A stretch of DNA of 6,551 nt from Pseudomonadota bacterium. Lineage in GTDB: Bacteria > Pseudomonadota > Gammaproteobacteria > Xanthomonadales > Rhodanobacteraceae. Shown here piece after piece: positions 1 through 6,545 of this stretch. The stretch is taken from the NCBI GenBank assembly GCA_023412995.1, contig JAEZQS010000115.1, forward strand, positions 1-6,551. The letters are read 5' to 3'. The stretch's first letter is position 1, and every line of letters begins with the position of its first letter. The translations under genes were made by a program, and so were the position numbers. Below the pieces are notes generated by a model. That model was not told where the DNA came from and ran no database searches. It was given only the letters and a program-made list of their open reading frames with translations.

Positions 1-28
1 GACCGGCACCGATGCGCGCGTCGCCCAG

Positions 29-1156
29 GTGGCAACGCGCGCGCCGGCAACGTCCGCGGCTGCCGCGACGCCGCCACGCTCCGCTCCCGCAGCAACACCG
101 GCCGCACAACCGAAGGCGCCGACCGCGCGCACTTCGACAGCCACTGACGAAGCGGCCGTTATTCCGTCGTTTGCACGCAAGCCGCAGGTGGCGCCGCGGC
201 CAGTCGCGTCATCGAAGCCAGCCGATACCTCGGCGCGCTCGGCCGGCGTGATCGACACGCTGCTGCGTGCACTGCCCGAGCGCCACCGCGCCCGCGCGCG
301 CGAGTACCTGGTGCTGATGCGCATGGACCGCCCGGTGGGCGCGTTGCTGCTGCTGTGGCCCACCTGGTGGGCGCTGTGGTTCGCCGCCGGCGATTTCCCG
401 CCGCCGGGGCTGCTGCTGGTCTTCACGTTGGGCGTGTTCGTGATGCGTTCGGCCGGCTGCGTCATCAATGATTACGCCGACCACGGCTGGCTGGATGCCA
501 AGGTCGAGCGCACGCGAGGGCGGCCGATGGCCGCAGGGCGCGTCAACAAGCGCGAGGCATTGCTGCTGTTCGGCGCCCTCCTGGCTCTGGCGTTCGTGCT
601 GGTGCTCTTCACCAACGCGCTGACGATCAAGCTGTCCTTCGTCGGCGCGGCCCTGGCCGCGGTCTATCCCTTCACCAAGCGCGTCACGCATCTCGCGCAG
701 GTCGTGCTCGGCGCGGCGTTCGGCTGGTCCATCCCGATGGCCTTTGCTGCAGTCGGCAACAGCCTGCCGCCGTTGTGCTGGCTGCTGTTCCTCGCCAACG
801 TGCTGTTCTCGACCGTGTACGACACCGAATACGCCATGGTCGACCGCGAGGACGACCTGCGCGTCGGCGCGAAGTCCACCGCGATCCTGTTCGGCGACGC
901 CGACCGCGTGATCATCGGCGTGCTGATGGCGACGTTCCTCTTCGCCATGCTGCTCGCCGGGACCCGCGCCTCGCTCGGCTGGCCCTGGTTTGCCGGCCTC
1001 GCCGCGGCTGCCGGCCTGTTCGGCTGGCAGCTCTGGCTGATCCGCGACCGCTCGCGCGAGCACTGCTTCCAGGCGTTCCGCAACAACAACCGGGTGGGGC
1101 TGGTGTTGTGGCTGGGACTGGTGATGGCGCTGGCCCTGGGCACGGGCGGTTCCTGA
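29..1156 (+). CDS. ubiA: 4-hydroxybenzoate polyprenyltransferase UbiA, with an in-frame N-terminal extension of uncertain status
   Basis: Inner-membrane prenyltransferase that attaches the polyprenyl tail to 4-hydroxybenzoate in ubiquinone synthesis. Numbering from GTG 29, the first Asp-rich motif starts at N147-D148 (NDYADHGWLD, followed by VERT and RP), and the second at Y264-D265 (YDTEYAMVDREDD). Both bind the Mg-diphosphate of the prenyl donor. The stretch VYPFTKRVTHLAQVVLGAAF and the words FGWSIPMAFAAV and KSTAILFG are strongly UbiA-like, and hydrophobic helices run from about residue 103 to the C-terminus. The family part begins near LMRMDRP (about residue 96), and UbiA proteins are usually about 290-300 residues. 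GTG 248 would give 302 residues and is the most family-like start. Neither GTG 29 nor GTG 248 has a clear Shine-Dalgarno sequence. The first 70 or so residues are Ala/Pro/Thr-rich and look like a linker. The frame is open to base 2, so the true start may lie outside the window. The UbiA identity is firm; the 5' end is not. Confidence 0.85.
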   Translation: MATRAPATSAAAATPPRSAPAATPAAQPKAPTARTSTATDEAAVIPSFARKPQVAPRPVASSKPADTSARSAGVIDTLLRALPERHRARAREYLVLMRMDRPVGALLLLWPTWWALWFAAGDFPPPGLLLVFTLGVFVMRSAGCVINDYADHGWLDAKVERTRGRPMAAGRVNKREALLLFGALLALAFVLVLFTNALTIKLSFVGAALAAVYPFTKRVTHLAQVVLGAAFGWSIPMAFAAVGNSLPPLCWLLFLANVLFSTVYDTEYAMVDREDDLRVGAKSTAILFGDADRVIIGVLMATFLFAMLLAGTRASLGWPWFAGLAAAAGLFGWQLWLIRDRSREHCFQAFRNNNRVGLVLWLGLVMALALGTGGS

Positions 1157-1177
1157 GCTGAAGAACGCAGAGGACCC

Positions 1178-1200
1178 CTCACGCGGGTTCGACGCGCGAG
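1178..1200. terminator. Imperfect hairpin in the convergent ubiA / membrane-protein gap, possible bidirectional terminator
   Basis: The arms CTCACGCG (1178-1185) and CGCGCGAG (1193-1200) pair over 8 bp with one A-C mismatch around a 7-base loop. It lies in the 60-base gap between two convergent stop codons (ubiA TGA at 1154-1156, minus-strand TAG at 1217-1219), where a shared terminator would be expected. There is no T-tract on either side, so it is not a classical intrinsic terminator. The call rests mainly on position. Confidence 0.25.
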
Positions 1201-1216
1201 TGAACGCCAGCCAGGG

Positions 1217-2329
1217 CTATGGAGACGTGAGCGTCGCGCCACCATTGCGGATCTTGGGATCGGGCGTGGAAAGATCGGGCTGTCCGTCACGGGTGAAGTT
1301 CAGCTTGTAGAAGTAGACGGCGTATGCGCAAGGGTCGCTGCAGGACGGCAGGGTATTGCGATCGATGATGGTGAAGCTCTTCGGCCAGTCCTCTCCGGGA
1401 AAGGGCCCGAGGAACTCCTCGCCGGGCTTCTCGCCTTTCCCTCCCGAAGCCGAGGTGTATATCCCGAAGGGGACTTGCGCGAAGGCTAGGCCCCGGGAAG
1501 CTTCGTGGATATGGAACGTGATGGCCACGGGGCCGCTCTGCGGTGGCACTGTGATGTTGCCCCTGAGATCCAGTTCCACAGGTGAATCGCCCGCGTCCGT
1601 CCGCGAATAGGTGAATTCCTTTTCCTGGTCATCGTTTTTCTGATAGTTGATCTTGACCTGGATCGTGTTTCGCAGCCCACCGTCTTCCCGGTCGCGCAAT
1701 GACCCCGGCTCCGTCGCCCCAACCGGCATCGAAGTGGTTGGCGTCCCGCCCATTTCCCCTCCGGGATCGCTGGCGCTGCGATTGCGGTTCCACACGTACA
1801 GGGCAAACAACCCGGCAAGGACCAGCACCGTGATGCCGGCGACGATCCACGGGGAGACGGCTATGCGGTCCGAGCCATTGCGGATCTTCGGATCCGGGGT
1901 GGAAACCGGGTGGATCACGCCATTGACGCGCACGCCCACGACCAACTGGTACTCGTAGTCGACCGGACCCGGAAGCTGGTTGCGGTCGATCACCGACACC
2001 GACATCGGCGGGCTCGAGGTACTGACGCCGACGGGTCCGAAGTCCGGCGGGTCGGGCGTCATCTTGGTCGACTTGCCCGGTTCCACGCTCCAGATCGTCA
2101 GGGCCTTCTTGCCCGCGGATTGGCCGAGATCGAAGCTCGCGTCGAGCAAACGTGGCTTCAGGTGGAACGCGATCCGGAGGTTGGTCACTCCTTTCGGGAC
2201 CGTGATGTCGCCCGATTTCGGGTCCAGGTATTTCGCCGTGGGCTGGCTCGGATCGGCGGCCTGGTAGGCGAACGCCAGGTCGTTGGGTGCAGTCCCCGAC
2301 ACGATGACATTGACGTCGAGCTGGTTCAT
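1217..2329 (-). CDS. Unrecognised single-pass membrane protein with two homologous beta-rich domains, partner of the TIR-TPR protein
   Basis: I do not recognise a named family. The protein has 370 residues. The N-domain (about 1-152) and the C-domain (about 220-363) are copies of each other. Shared landmarks are DITVP (41-45) versus NITVP (258-262), IAFHL versus ITFHI, VIDRNQLP (113-120) versus IIDRNTLP (321-328), and an identical STPDPKIRNG at 143-152 and 354-363. Alternating hydrophobic residues suggest beta-sandwich folds. One transmembrane helix spans about W161-W180, followed by a Gly/Ser/Pro/Thr-rich linker (185-215). There is no signal peptide, so the N-domain is probably cytosolic and the C-domain periplasmic. 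Two cysteines in the C-domain only (C330, C334) could form a disulfide there, although arginines after the helix (R182, R184) leave the topology open. ATG 2329 is chosen because GGAGG lies 8 bases upstream; the frame extends further up only as an overlap with the preceding gene. The start lies 37 bases after that gene's stop, so co-transcription is likely. Its stretch around NYQKNDDQEKEFTYSR looks less GC-rich than the neighbouring genes. Confidence 0.85.
   Translation of the reverse strand: MNQLDVNVIVSGTAPNDLAFAYQAADPSQPTAKYLDPKSGDITVPKGVTNLRIAFHLKPRLLDASFDLGQSAGKKALTIWSVEPGKSTKMTPDPPDFGPVGVSTSSPPMSVSVIDRNQLPGPVDYEYQLVVGVRVNGVIHPVSTPDPKIRNGSDRIAVSPWIVAGITVLVLAGLFALYVWNRNRSASDPGGEMGGTPTTSMPVGATEPGSLRDREDGGLRNTIQVKINYQKNDDQEKEFTYSRTDAGDSPVELDLRGNITVPPQSGPVAITFHIHEASRGLAFAQVPFGIYTSASGGKGEKPGEEFLGPFPGEDWPKSFTIIDRNTLPSCSDPCAYAVYFYKLNFTRDGQPDLSTPDPKIRNGGATLTSP
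1242..1270. repeat. 29-bp repeat copy A, encoding the C-terminal STPDPKIRNG motif
   Basis: This copy matches 1875-1903 at 26 of 29 bases. It lies at the 3' end of the duplicated-domain membrane protein gene. The three differences are all G/C exchanges. It is the best-conserved DNA trace of the internal domain duplication, or is held by strong selection on the peptide motif. Confidence 0.7.
1875..1903. repeat. 29-bp repeat copy B, encoding the N-domain STPDPKIRNG motif
   Basis: Partner of the copy at 1242-1270 (26 of 29 bases identical, same orientation). It encodes the end of the first beta-rich domain, just before the transmembrane helix. It is a within-gene duplication and not a mobile or intergenic repeat. 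Confidence 0.7.
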
Positions 2330-2337
2330 TGCTGCGT

Positions 2338-2342
2338 CCTCC
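2338..2342 (-). promoter_or_regulatory. Shine-Dalgarno site of the duplicated-domain membrane protein gene
   Basis: GGAGG on the minus strand sits 8 bases before the ATG at 2329, inside the 37-base gap after the TIR-TPR stop codon. It fixes the start of the downstream gene and shows independent translation initiation within the operon. Confidence 0.75.
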
Positions 2343-2366
2343 CCATGAAGATTGCCATTCCGGACC

Positions 2367-4490
2367 TTATGGGCCGGCAATTTCCGTTCCCGCGACGTGC
2401 GCTGGATCCTCGCCCGCGAATGATTCGGCAAGGCGCGCGAATTCCGGCTCGCGGTAACCCACATTGCGCAGGTGGGCCAGCAGGGATCGCGCTTCACCGG
2501 TCCGCTGCAGGTGCCCGAGCGCGACGAATAGCAGCGCCTGGGCGACAGGCCCCTGCAGCGGCACGTCTTCATTGATCAGCGAAGCGGCCTTCTGCCAGCT
2601 TCTGCCTGCTTCGCCCGGGTTCCCGAGGACAACGTGGCTGTCGGCTGCCATCAGCAGGCATTGCGCGTACAGGAGGCGTGCCTGGCGGTTGTCGCGCGCG
2701 GACGCTCCCAGCGCATCGAGGCGCTGCATCACGCCCTGCACCGTGCGCAGGTTGTCGAGCGCGCTGCCCTGCCCGATTGCCGCCTGCTGCAGCAAGGCCG
2801 CTCCCAGTCGTATCTGCCACGCTACCACGCTGGCGTCCCGCTCGACCAGCGACGCGGCGAGTCCGCGCGCCCGCTCGGCGGCGGCCTGTGCAGCACGGAT
2901 GTCGCCGCTGGCCTTCATCGCCCTCGCCATCATCATCTCGGCCGAGGAGGCGTAGTCGACGATCCTCGTGTTCTCGCGATCGGGCCCGATCAGTTCCCCT
3001 GCCAGGGCGGTGGCCCGTTGCGACTGCAGCACGGCCAGTTCCACCCTTCCCTGCAGCAGGGACAGTTGCCCCAATGCGGTTTCGGCGACGAGCAAGCCTT
3101 CACGCGCGTCGCGGTTGGTCGAGTCGGTCTGGAGCATCTGCTCGTAGAGCGCGATCTCCGACTCACGCTGGGCGATCGCATCCTGCAGGCGGCCCTGTTC
3201 GAGACGTGCGTCGGCCAGCCAGGCGTGCGATTGCGCCAGTTCGAACTGGTTCTGAAGATCATGTGGATCGTCCGCGGCAATGAGTTGCGCGGCAGCCAGT
3301 GCCCTCTCGAACAGCGCGGCGGCTTCATCGGCGCTGCCCCGGTTGAAGAGCAGCGTGCCGAGGTTGCTGTCGGCGTAGCTCCCTTCCGCCTGCCATTTCA
3401 TGTTGCCCGGGTCCGCGGCGATGAGCCGGTCGGCAAGGGCCTTGTACTCGCGAAACGCCGCCTCGGCGCTGCCCTCCTGCCCACGCTGGTGTGCGATCAG
3501 CCCTACCCAGTACTGGCTCTGCGCGTGGTCGAAGATCCGCTGGGGGTTGTCCCGATCCCGCACGAGCAACTCGGCGGTGCTCCTGGCCGCCTCCCGGAAC
3601 ACGGCGAGGGCGTCGTCGAGCTGGCCGCGCTGGTCGGCGACCTCACCGATCTGGTGCAGCGCGCGGGCGCGGCGGGCGAGGGCGTCGGCATCGAGGCTGG
3701 CGGGGTCCTGCGCGGCGTAATAGGCGAGGGCTTCCTTGCCGACCGCATCGAGCGTGGCGAGCTTGCCCTCCGGCTCGAGCTTGCGGCGCAGGTCGCCGAG
3801 CATGAACTCGACCAGCCCTTCGGCGTGGCCGCGCTGCGCTTCGGCTTCGCGGCGCGAGGACAGGGTGACGAGGGTGAACGTGGCGAGCACCGCCAGCGCG
3901 AACACGGCGGCGGCGGCAAAGGCGACCACGCGCCGGTAGCTGCGCTGGTGATCGCGCTGCACCAGGCGGTCGTAGGGAAGGCCGAGTATGCCGGCCACCA
4001 GTTTGATGCGGGCGGCCGAGCGGCCGTCGCCACCCCGGCGCACGTCCGCCGCGACCGGTTCGCCAGACCCGCTTGCCTCGCGCAAGGCCGGCGGGAAGCA
4101 CGGCGCCGGGTCGGTGCCTTCGCCATCGACCAGCAGGCAGTGGATGCGGTCGCCGCGCCCGAGGCGCTGGAACGCCCGCACTTCCTCGTTGACCCAGCGC
4201 GAGGCGGCCGCAGCCGGCGAACACACCACCACCAGGCTCCACGACTGCCGCAACGCCTCGCTGACCGTCTGGCCGAGGTCGGTCGCCGTCGGCAGCTCGT
4301 CGCGATCGCGGAATACCGGAGCGAGGCGGGCCGGCACCACGCCCGCGGCAACGGGGGCGCCGACCAGCCCCTGCGGCAGGCGCCAGCTTTCGAGCGCGCG
4401 ATGGACCCAGCGCCCCCAGGATTCGTCCTGGTGGCTGTAGCTGACGAAGGCCCAGTAGCGGAAACCTGGGTCGGGCTCGCGAGCGTCCAT
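2367..4490 (-). CDS. TIR domain - transmembrane - TPR-like repeat protein
   Basis: A 707-residue protein. The TIR domain is at about 10-135: YWAFVSYSHQDESW (12-25, strand A and following box), FRDRDELP (60-67, BB-loop region), then LVVVCSPAAAASRWVNEE (86-103). The WxxxE pattern W99...E103 places a glutamate where NAD+-cleaving TIR domains carry the catalytic one. A conserved-looking linker, KLVAGILGLPYDRLVQRD (163-180), leads to one transmembrane helix at about 188-210. Arginines just before it (RSYRR) favour a cytosolic TIR. From about 226 a motif FMLGDLRRKLEP and LDAVG begins the helical C-terminal part. Six repeats follow with a conserved Gly exactly every 48 residues (G289, 337, 385, 433, 481, 529), each with an A-x-x-x-F/A helix and most with a DxxN/DP turn: TPR-like but longer than the 34-residue standard. 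With a single helix, the repeats should face the periplasm. It is the first gene of a two-gene operon. ATG 4490 has only a weak GGGA 7 bases upstream. Identity as TIR-TM-TPR is firm; NADase activity and a defence role are inferred. Confidence 0.9.
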   Translation of the reverse strand: MDAREPDPGFRYWAFVSYSHQDESWGRWVHRALESWRLPQGLVGAPVAAGVVPARLAPVFRDRDELPTATDLGQTVSEALRQSWSLVVVCSPAAAASRWVNEEVRAFQRLGRGDRIHCLLVDGEGTDPAPCFPPALREASGSGEPVAADVRRGGDGRSAARIKLVAGILGLPYDRLVQRDHQRSYRRVVAFAAAAVFALAVLATFTLVTLSSRREAEAQRGHAEGLVEFMLGDLRRKLEPEGKLATLDAVGKEALAYYAAQDPASLDADALARRARALHQIGEVADQRGQLDDALAVFREAARSTAELLVRDRDNPQRIFDHAQSQYWVGLIAHQRGQEGSAEAAFREYKALADRLIAADPGNMKWQAEGSYADSNLGTLLFNRGSADEAAALFERALAAAQLIAADDPHDLQNQFELAQSHAWLADARLEQGRLQDAIAQRESEIALYEQMLQTDSTNRDAREGLLVAETALGQLSLLQGRVELAVLQSQRATALAGELIGPDRENTRIVDYASSAEMMMARAMKASGDIRAAQAAAERARGLAASLVERDASVVAWQIRLGAALLQQAAIGQGSALDNLRTVQGVMQRLDALGASARDNRQARLLYAQCLLMAADSHVVLGNPGEAGRSWQKAASLINEDVPLQGPVAQALLFVALGHLQRTGEARSLLAHLRNVGYREPEFARLAESFAGEDPAHVAGTEIAGP

Positions 4491-4658
4491 CGCTGCATCC
4501 CGACGCCGCGGGTCCGGCGGCGATGGCGGCTAGATTAACACCGGATTTGTGACGTGCGTCACATTACGAGGTCAATGGCGTCCATGACGGAGTACGGCAG
4601 CCCGGTGTCCTGGCGAGGCGGATCGGGCATGTCGCCCTTGCGCCGCCGGTCGCGATGA
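4491..4658. other. Intergenic region between comF and the TIR operon, containing the operon's upstream regulatory DNA
   Basis: This 168-base gap lies after comF and before the TIR-TPR start, both on the minus strand. It holds the TGTGA-N6-TCACA palindrome at 4548-4563 and, on the minus strand, an AT-richer stretch at about 4531-4548. Within that stretch TAATCT (minus strand, 4537 to 4532) matches the -10 consensus at only 3 of 6 positions. Towards comF, a nested inverted repeat (4617-4621 with 4643-4647, and 4625-4628 with 4634-4637) could weakly separate the two transcripts, but it lacks a T-tract. I see no convincing small gene. Confidence 0.6.
4548..4563. promoter_or_regulatory. CRP/Clp-family operator upstream of the TIR operon
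   Basis: The sequence TGTGACGTGCGTCACA is a perfect inverted repeat (7-bp arms, 2-base centre) and fits TGTGA-N6-TCACA, the consensus half-sites of the CRP family. Flanking bases (TAA and AAT on the minus strand) also resemble the extended CRP site. In xanthomonads the CRP homologue Clp uses this type of site and is released from DNA by cyclic di-GMP. The palindrome ends 57 bases before the TIR-TPR ATG. If the weak TAATCT at 4537-4532 is the -10 element, the site centre falls near -30, which would favour repression. Another start point would allow activation, so the sign of control is open. Confidence 0.65.
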
Positions 4659-5399
4659 TCAGCCGCGCCGCGGCGCGCGTGCGAGGGCCCACACGTCCAC
4701 CCGGCGTGCACCGCGGTGGCGCAGCAACCGGGCGCCTTCACGCAGCGTGGCGCCGGTGGTCATGACATCGTCGAACAGCACCACGTGCGATGGCAGCTCC
4801 GTTCCGGCAGCCAGCTCGAACGCGCCGGCGAGGTTGCGCCGGCGCGCCCTGGCATCGAGGCCGGTCTGCGGCGGAGTGGCACGCCGCCGCAGCAGCAGGT
4901 CGTGGCGCAGGGGCACGCCGATCGCGCGCGCCAGCGGGCGCGCCAGTTCCAGCGCCTGGTTGTAGCCGCGCTCGCGCAGGCGGGAGACGTGCAGTGGCAC
5001 CGGCACGATCAGGTCCGGCAGCGCCGGCCGATCGCGCCGCGCCCGCTCGGCCAGCAGCCCGGCCAGCACGCGCCCGGCGGCAAGGTCGCCGGCGAACTTG
5101 AAGCGGGTTTCCAGCAGGTCGAGCGGGTGGCCATAGCGGAACGGCGCCCACGCCCGGGTGAACGGCGGCGGCTTGCGCAGGCAGGCACCGCACAGCGGCG
5201 CCGCGCTTTCCAGCGGCAGCGCACAGGCGGGACAGCAGGGCTGGTTGGCCGCAAGGTCGCCGGCGCAGCCGGTGCAGAGATCGCGGCCATCGCTGCCGGC
5301 GGCGCCGCACAGGAGGCAATGCAGCGGCAGCACGAAACGCAGCAGGCGCTGCAGCGGCCCGTCGACTTTGCCGCCCGGCTCCAGGTTGACAGCCTCCAT
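4659..5399 (-). CDS. comF: ComF-family phosphoribosyltransferase-like protein
   Basis: A 246-residue protein of the ComF/GntX family, linked in other bacteria to natural transformation and use of external DNA; its exact reaction is not settled. The N-terminal third carries paired cysteines typical of a zinc ribbon (C28/C31, C42/C45, C55-C56/C59, C70/C73). Then come RFKFAGD (99-105), the family stretch PVPLHVSRLRERGYNQA (133-149), and the PRPP-binding motif VLFDDVMTTGAT (207-218) of type I phosphoribosyltransferases. Length matches the family (about 220-250). ATG 5399 is chosen because GGAGGA precedes it by a few bases and the homologous region begins soon after; 49 upstream codons in frame run into the divergent bioB start and are unlikely to be translated. 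It is transcribed away from bioB across a 71-base gap. There is no sign of truncation. Confidence 0.92.
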   Translation of the reverse strand: MEAVNLEPGGKVDGPLQRLLRFVLPLHCLLCGAAGSDGRDLCTGCAGDLAANQPCCPACALPLESAAPLCGACLRKPPPFTRAWAPFRYGHPLDLLETRFKFAGDLAAGRVLAGLLAERARRDRPALPDLIVPVPLHVSRLRERGYNQALELARPLARAIGVPLRHDLLLRRRATPPQTGLDARARRRNLAGAFELAAGTELPSHVVLFDDVMTTGATLREGARLLRHRGARRVDVWALARAPRRG

Positions 5400-5470
5400 G
5401 GCTCCTCCGACACTCCCTGCGCGCCTGCCGCTTGCGCCGGCCGCGCCATCCATCCTACCGGAACGAAGGC
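5400..5470. promoter_or_regulatory. Divergent comF / bioB promoter region
   Basis: The 71 bases between two divergent start codons must hold at least the 5' leaders, and probably the promoters, of both genes. GGAGG for comF is at 5404-5408 (minus strand). I see no good -35/-10 pair in this GC-rich stretch and no BirA-type operator palindrome, so biotin control cannot be read from it. Confidence 0.4.
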
Positions 5471-6481
5471 ATGCCCATCCGCAACGACTGGTCGCGCGAG
5501 GAAGTCCTCGCGCTGATGGATCTCCCGTTTGCCGACCTTCTGGCACGTGCGCAGGCGGTGCACCGCGAGCACCACGACCCCAATGCGGTGCAGGTCTCGA
5601 CGCTGCTCTCGATCAAGACCGGCGGCTGCCCCGAGGACTGCGCCTACTGCCCGCAGGCGGCGCGCTACGCCACCGGCGTGGCGGCGGAAAAACTGATGGA
5701 CCTCGACGAGGTGCTGGCGAAGGCGAAGCAGGCCCGCGCCGCCGGCGCTTCGCGCTTCTGCATGGGCGCGGCGTGGCGTTCGCCGAAGGAACGCGACATG
5801 CCCAGGGTCGCCGCGATGGTCGGCGCGGTAAAGGCGCTCGGCCTCGAGACCTGCGCCACGCTCGGCATGCTGTCGGCCGGGCAGGCCCGCACCCTGAAGG
5901 CGGCGGGGCTGGACTACTACAACCACAACCTCGACAGCGCGCCGGAGTTCTACGGCGAGATCATCCACACGCGCGATTACCAGGACCGCCTCGACACGCT
6001 CGGCCACGTGCGCGATGCCGGCCTCAAGACCTGCTGTGGCGGCATCGTCGGCATGGGCGAAACGCGCGCGCAGCGCGCCGGCCTGCTGCAGGCACTGGCA
6101 ACGCTCCCCGCCCACCCCGAATCGGTGCCGATCAATCGCCTGGTGCAGGTGCCGGGTACGCCGCTGGCGGGAACGCAGGCGCTGGATCCGTTCGAGTTCG
6201 TGCGCACCGTGGCGGTCGCGCGCATCCTGATGCCGCGTTCGATGGTGCGCCTGTCGGCAGGCCGCGCGGAGATGAGCGACGAGCTGCAGGCGCTGTGCTT
6301 CCTGGCCGGCGCCAACTCGATCTTTTATGGCGAGAAGCTGCTGACCACCGGCAACCCCGACACCGCGCGCGACCTGGCGCTGTTCGACCGCCTCGGCATC
6401 CACGCGCTGGAGGTGGAGGAGGCGCCGACGGTGCACGCGGACATCGTCGAATCCTGCGCCTGCGCCGCCACGCCGGCGTGA
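5471..6481 (+). CDS. bioB: Biotin synthase BioB
   Basis: A radical SAM enzyme that inserts sulfur into dethiobiotin, the last step of biotin synthesis in the cytosol. It has 336 residues, close to the usual length (about 320-350). The SAM [4Fe-4S] ligands are C53, C57 and C60 in GGCPEDCAYC. The [2Fe-2S] cluster ligands are C97 (SRFCMGAAW), C128 (ETCATLGML), C188 (KTCCGG) and the arginine R259 in VRLSAGR. YYNHNLD (149-155) and GANSIFYGEKLLTT are also family signatures. All catalytic residues are present, so it should be active. ATG 5471 is chosen because NDWSREEV is where homologues begin; a TTG 13 codons upstream would add an unlikely Arg/Pro leader. The only ribosome-binding candidate, GAAGG, is very close to the ATG, so initiation may be weak. 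It is divergent from comF and probably begins a biotin operon continuing past the right edge. Confidence 0.97.
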   Translation: MPIRNDWSREEVLALMDLPFADLLARAQAVHREHHDPNAVQVSTLLSIKTGGCPEDCAYCPQAARYATGVAAEKLMDLDEVLAKAKQARAAGASRFCMGAAWRSPKERDMPRVAAMVGAVKALGLETCATLGMLSAGQARTLKAAGLDYYNHNLDSAPEFYGEIIHTRDYQDRLDTLGHVRDAGLKTCCGGIVGMGETRAQRAGLLQALATLPAHPESVPINRLVQVPGTPLAGTQALDPFEFVRTVAVARILMPRSMVRLSAGRAEMSDELQALCFLAGANSIFYGEKLLTTGNPDTARDLALFDRLGIHALEVEEAPTVHADIVESCACAATPA

Positions 6482-6545
6482 GCAGCCGCTGGCACTGACC
6501 GCGATGCGCCCCCGTGCGCCCGGGCGGAGTGAGGCCGCCGCCGCC

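Noticed and set aside
209..1063. 284-codon antisense frame over ubiA
   Set aside because: Its composition is Arg/Gln/His-rich as expected for the reverse of a GC-rich gene, and UbiA motifs establish the plus strand.
2330..2572. 81-codon upstream extension of the duplicated-domain protein
   Set aside because: It overlaps the end of the TIR-TPR gene out of frame, reads as Cys/Arg/Ser-rich noise, and the ATG at 2329 has an ideal Shine-Dalgarno sequence.
2634..4538. 634-codon open frame on the plus strand, opposite the TIR-TPR gene
   Set aside because: It is a mirror of the GC-rich minus-strand gene. It has no recognisable motifs, while the minus strand shows TIR motifs, a membrane helix and regular repeats.
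4617..4647. Nested inverted repeat after comF (GGCGG...CCGCC around GGGC-N5-GCCC)
   Set aside because: Arms are short, the outer loop is long and there is no T-tract; GC-rich DNA produces many such pairs by chance.
4559..4741. 60-codon minus-strand small frame downstream of and overlapping comF
   Set aside because: More than a third of it is the comF 3' end in another frame, it runs across the operator palindrome, and it has no ribosome-binding site.
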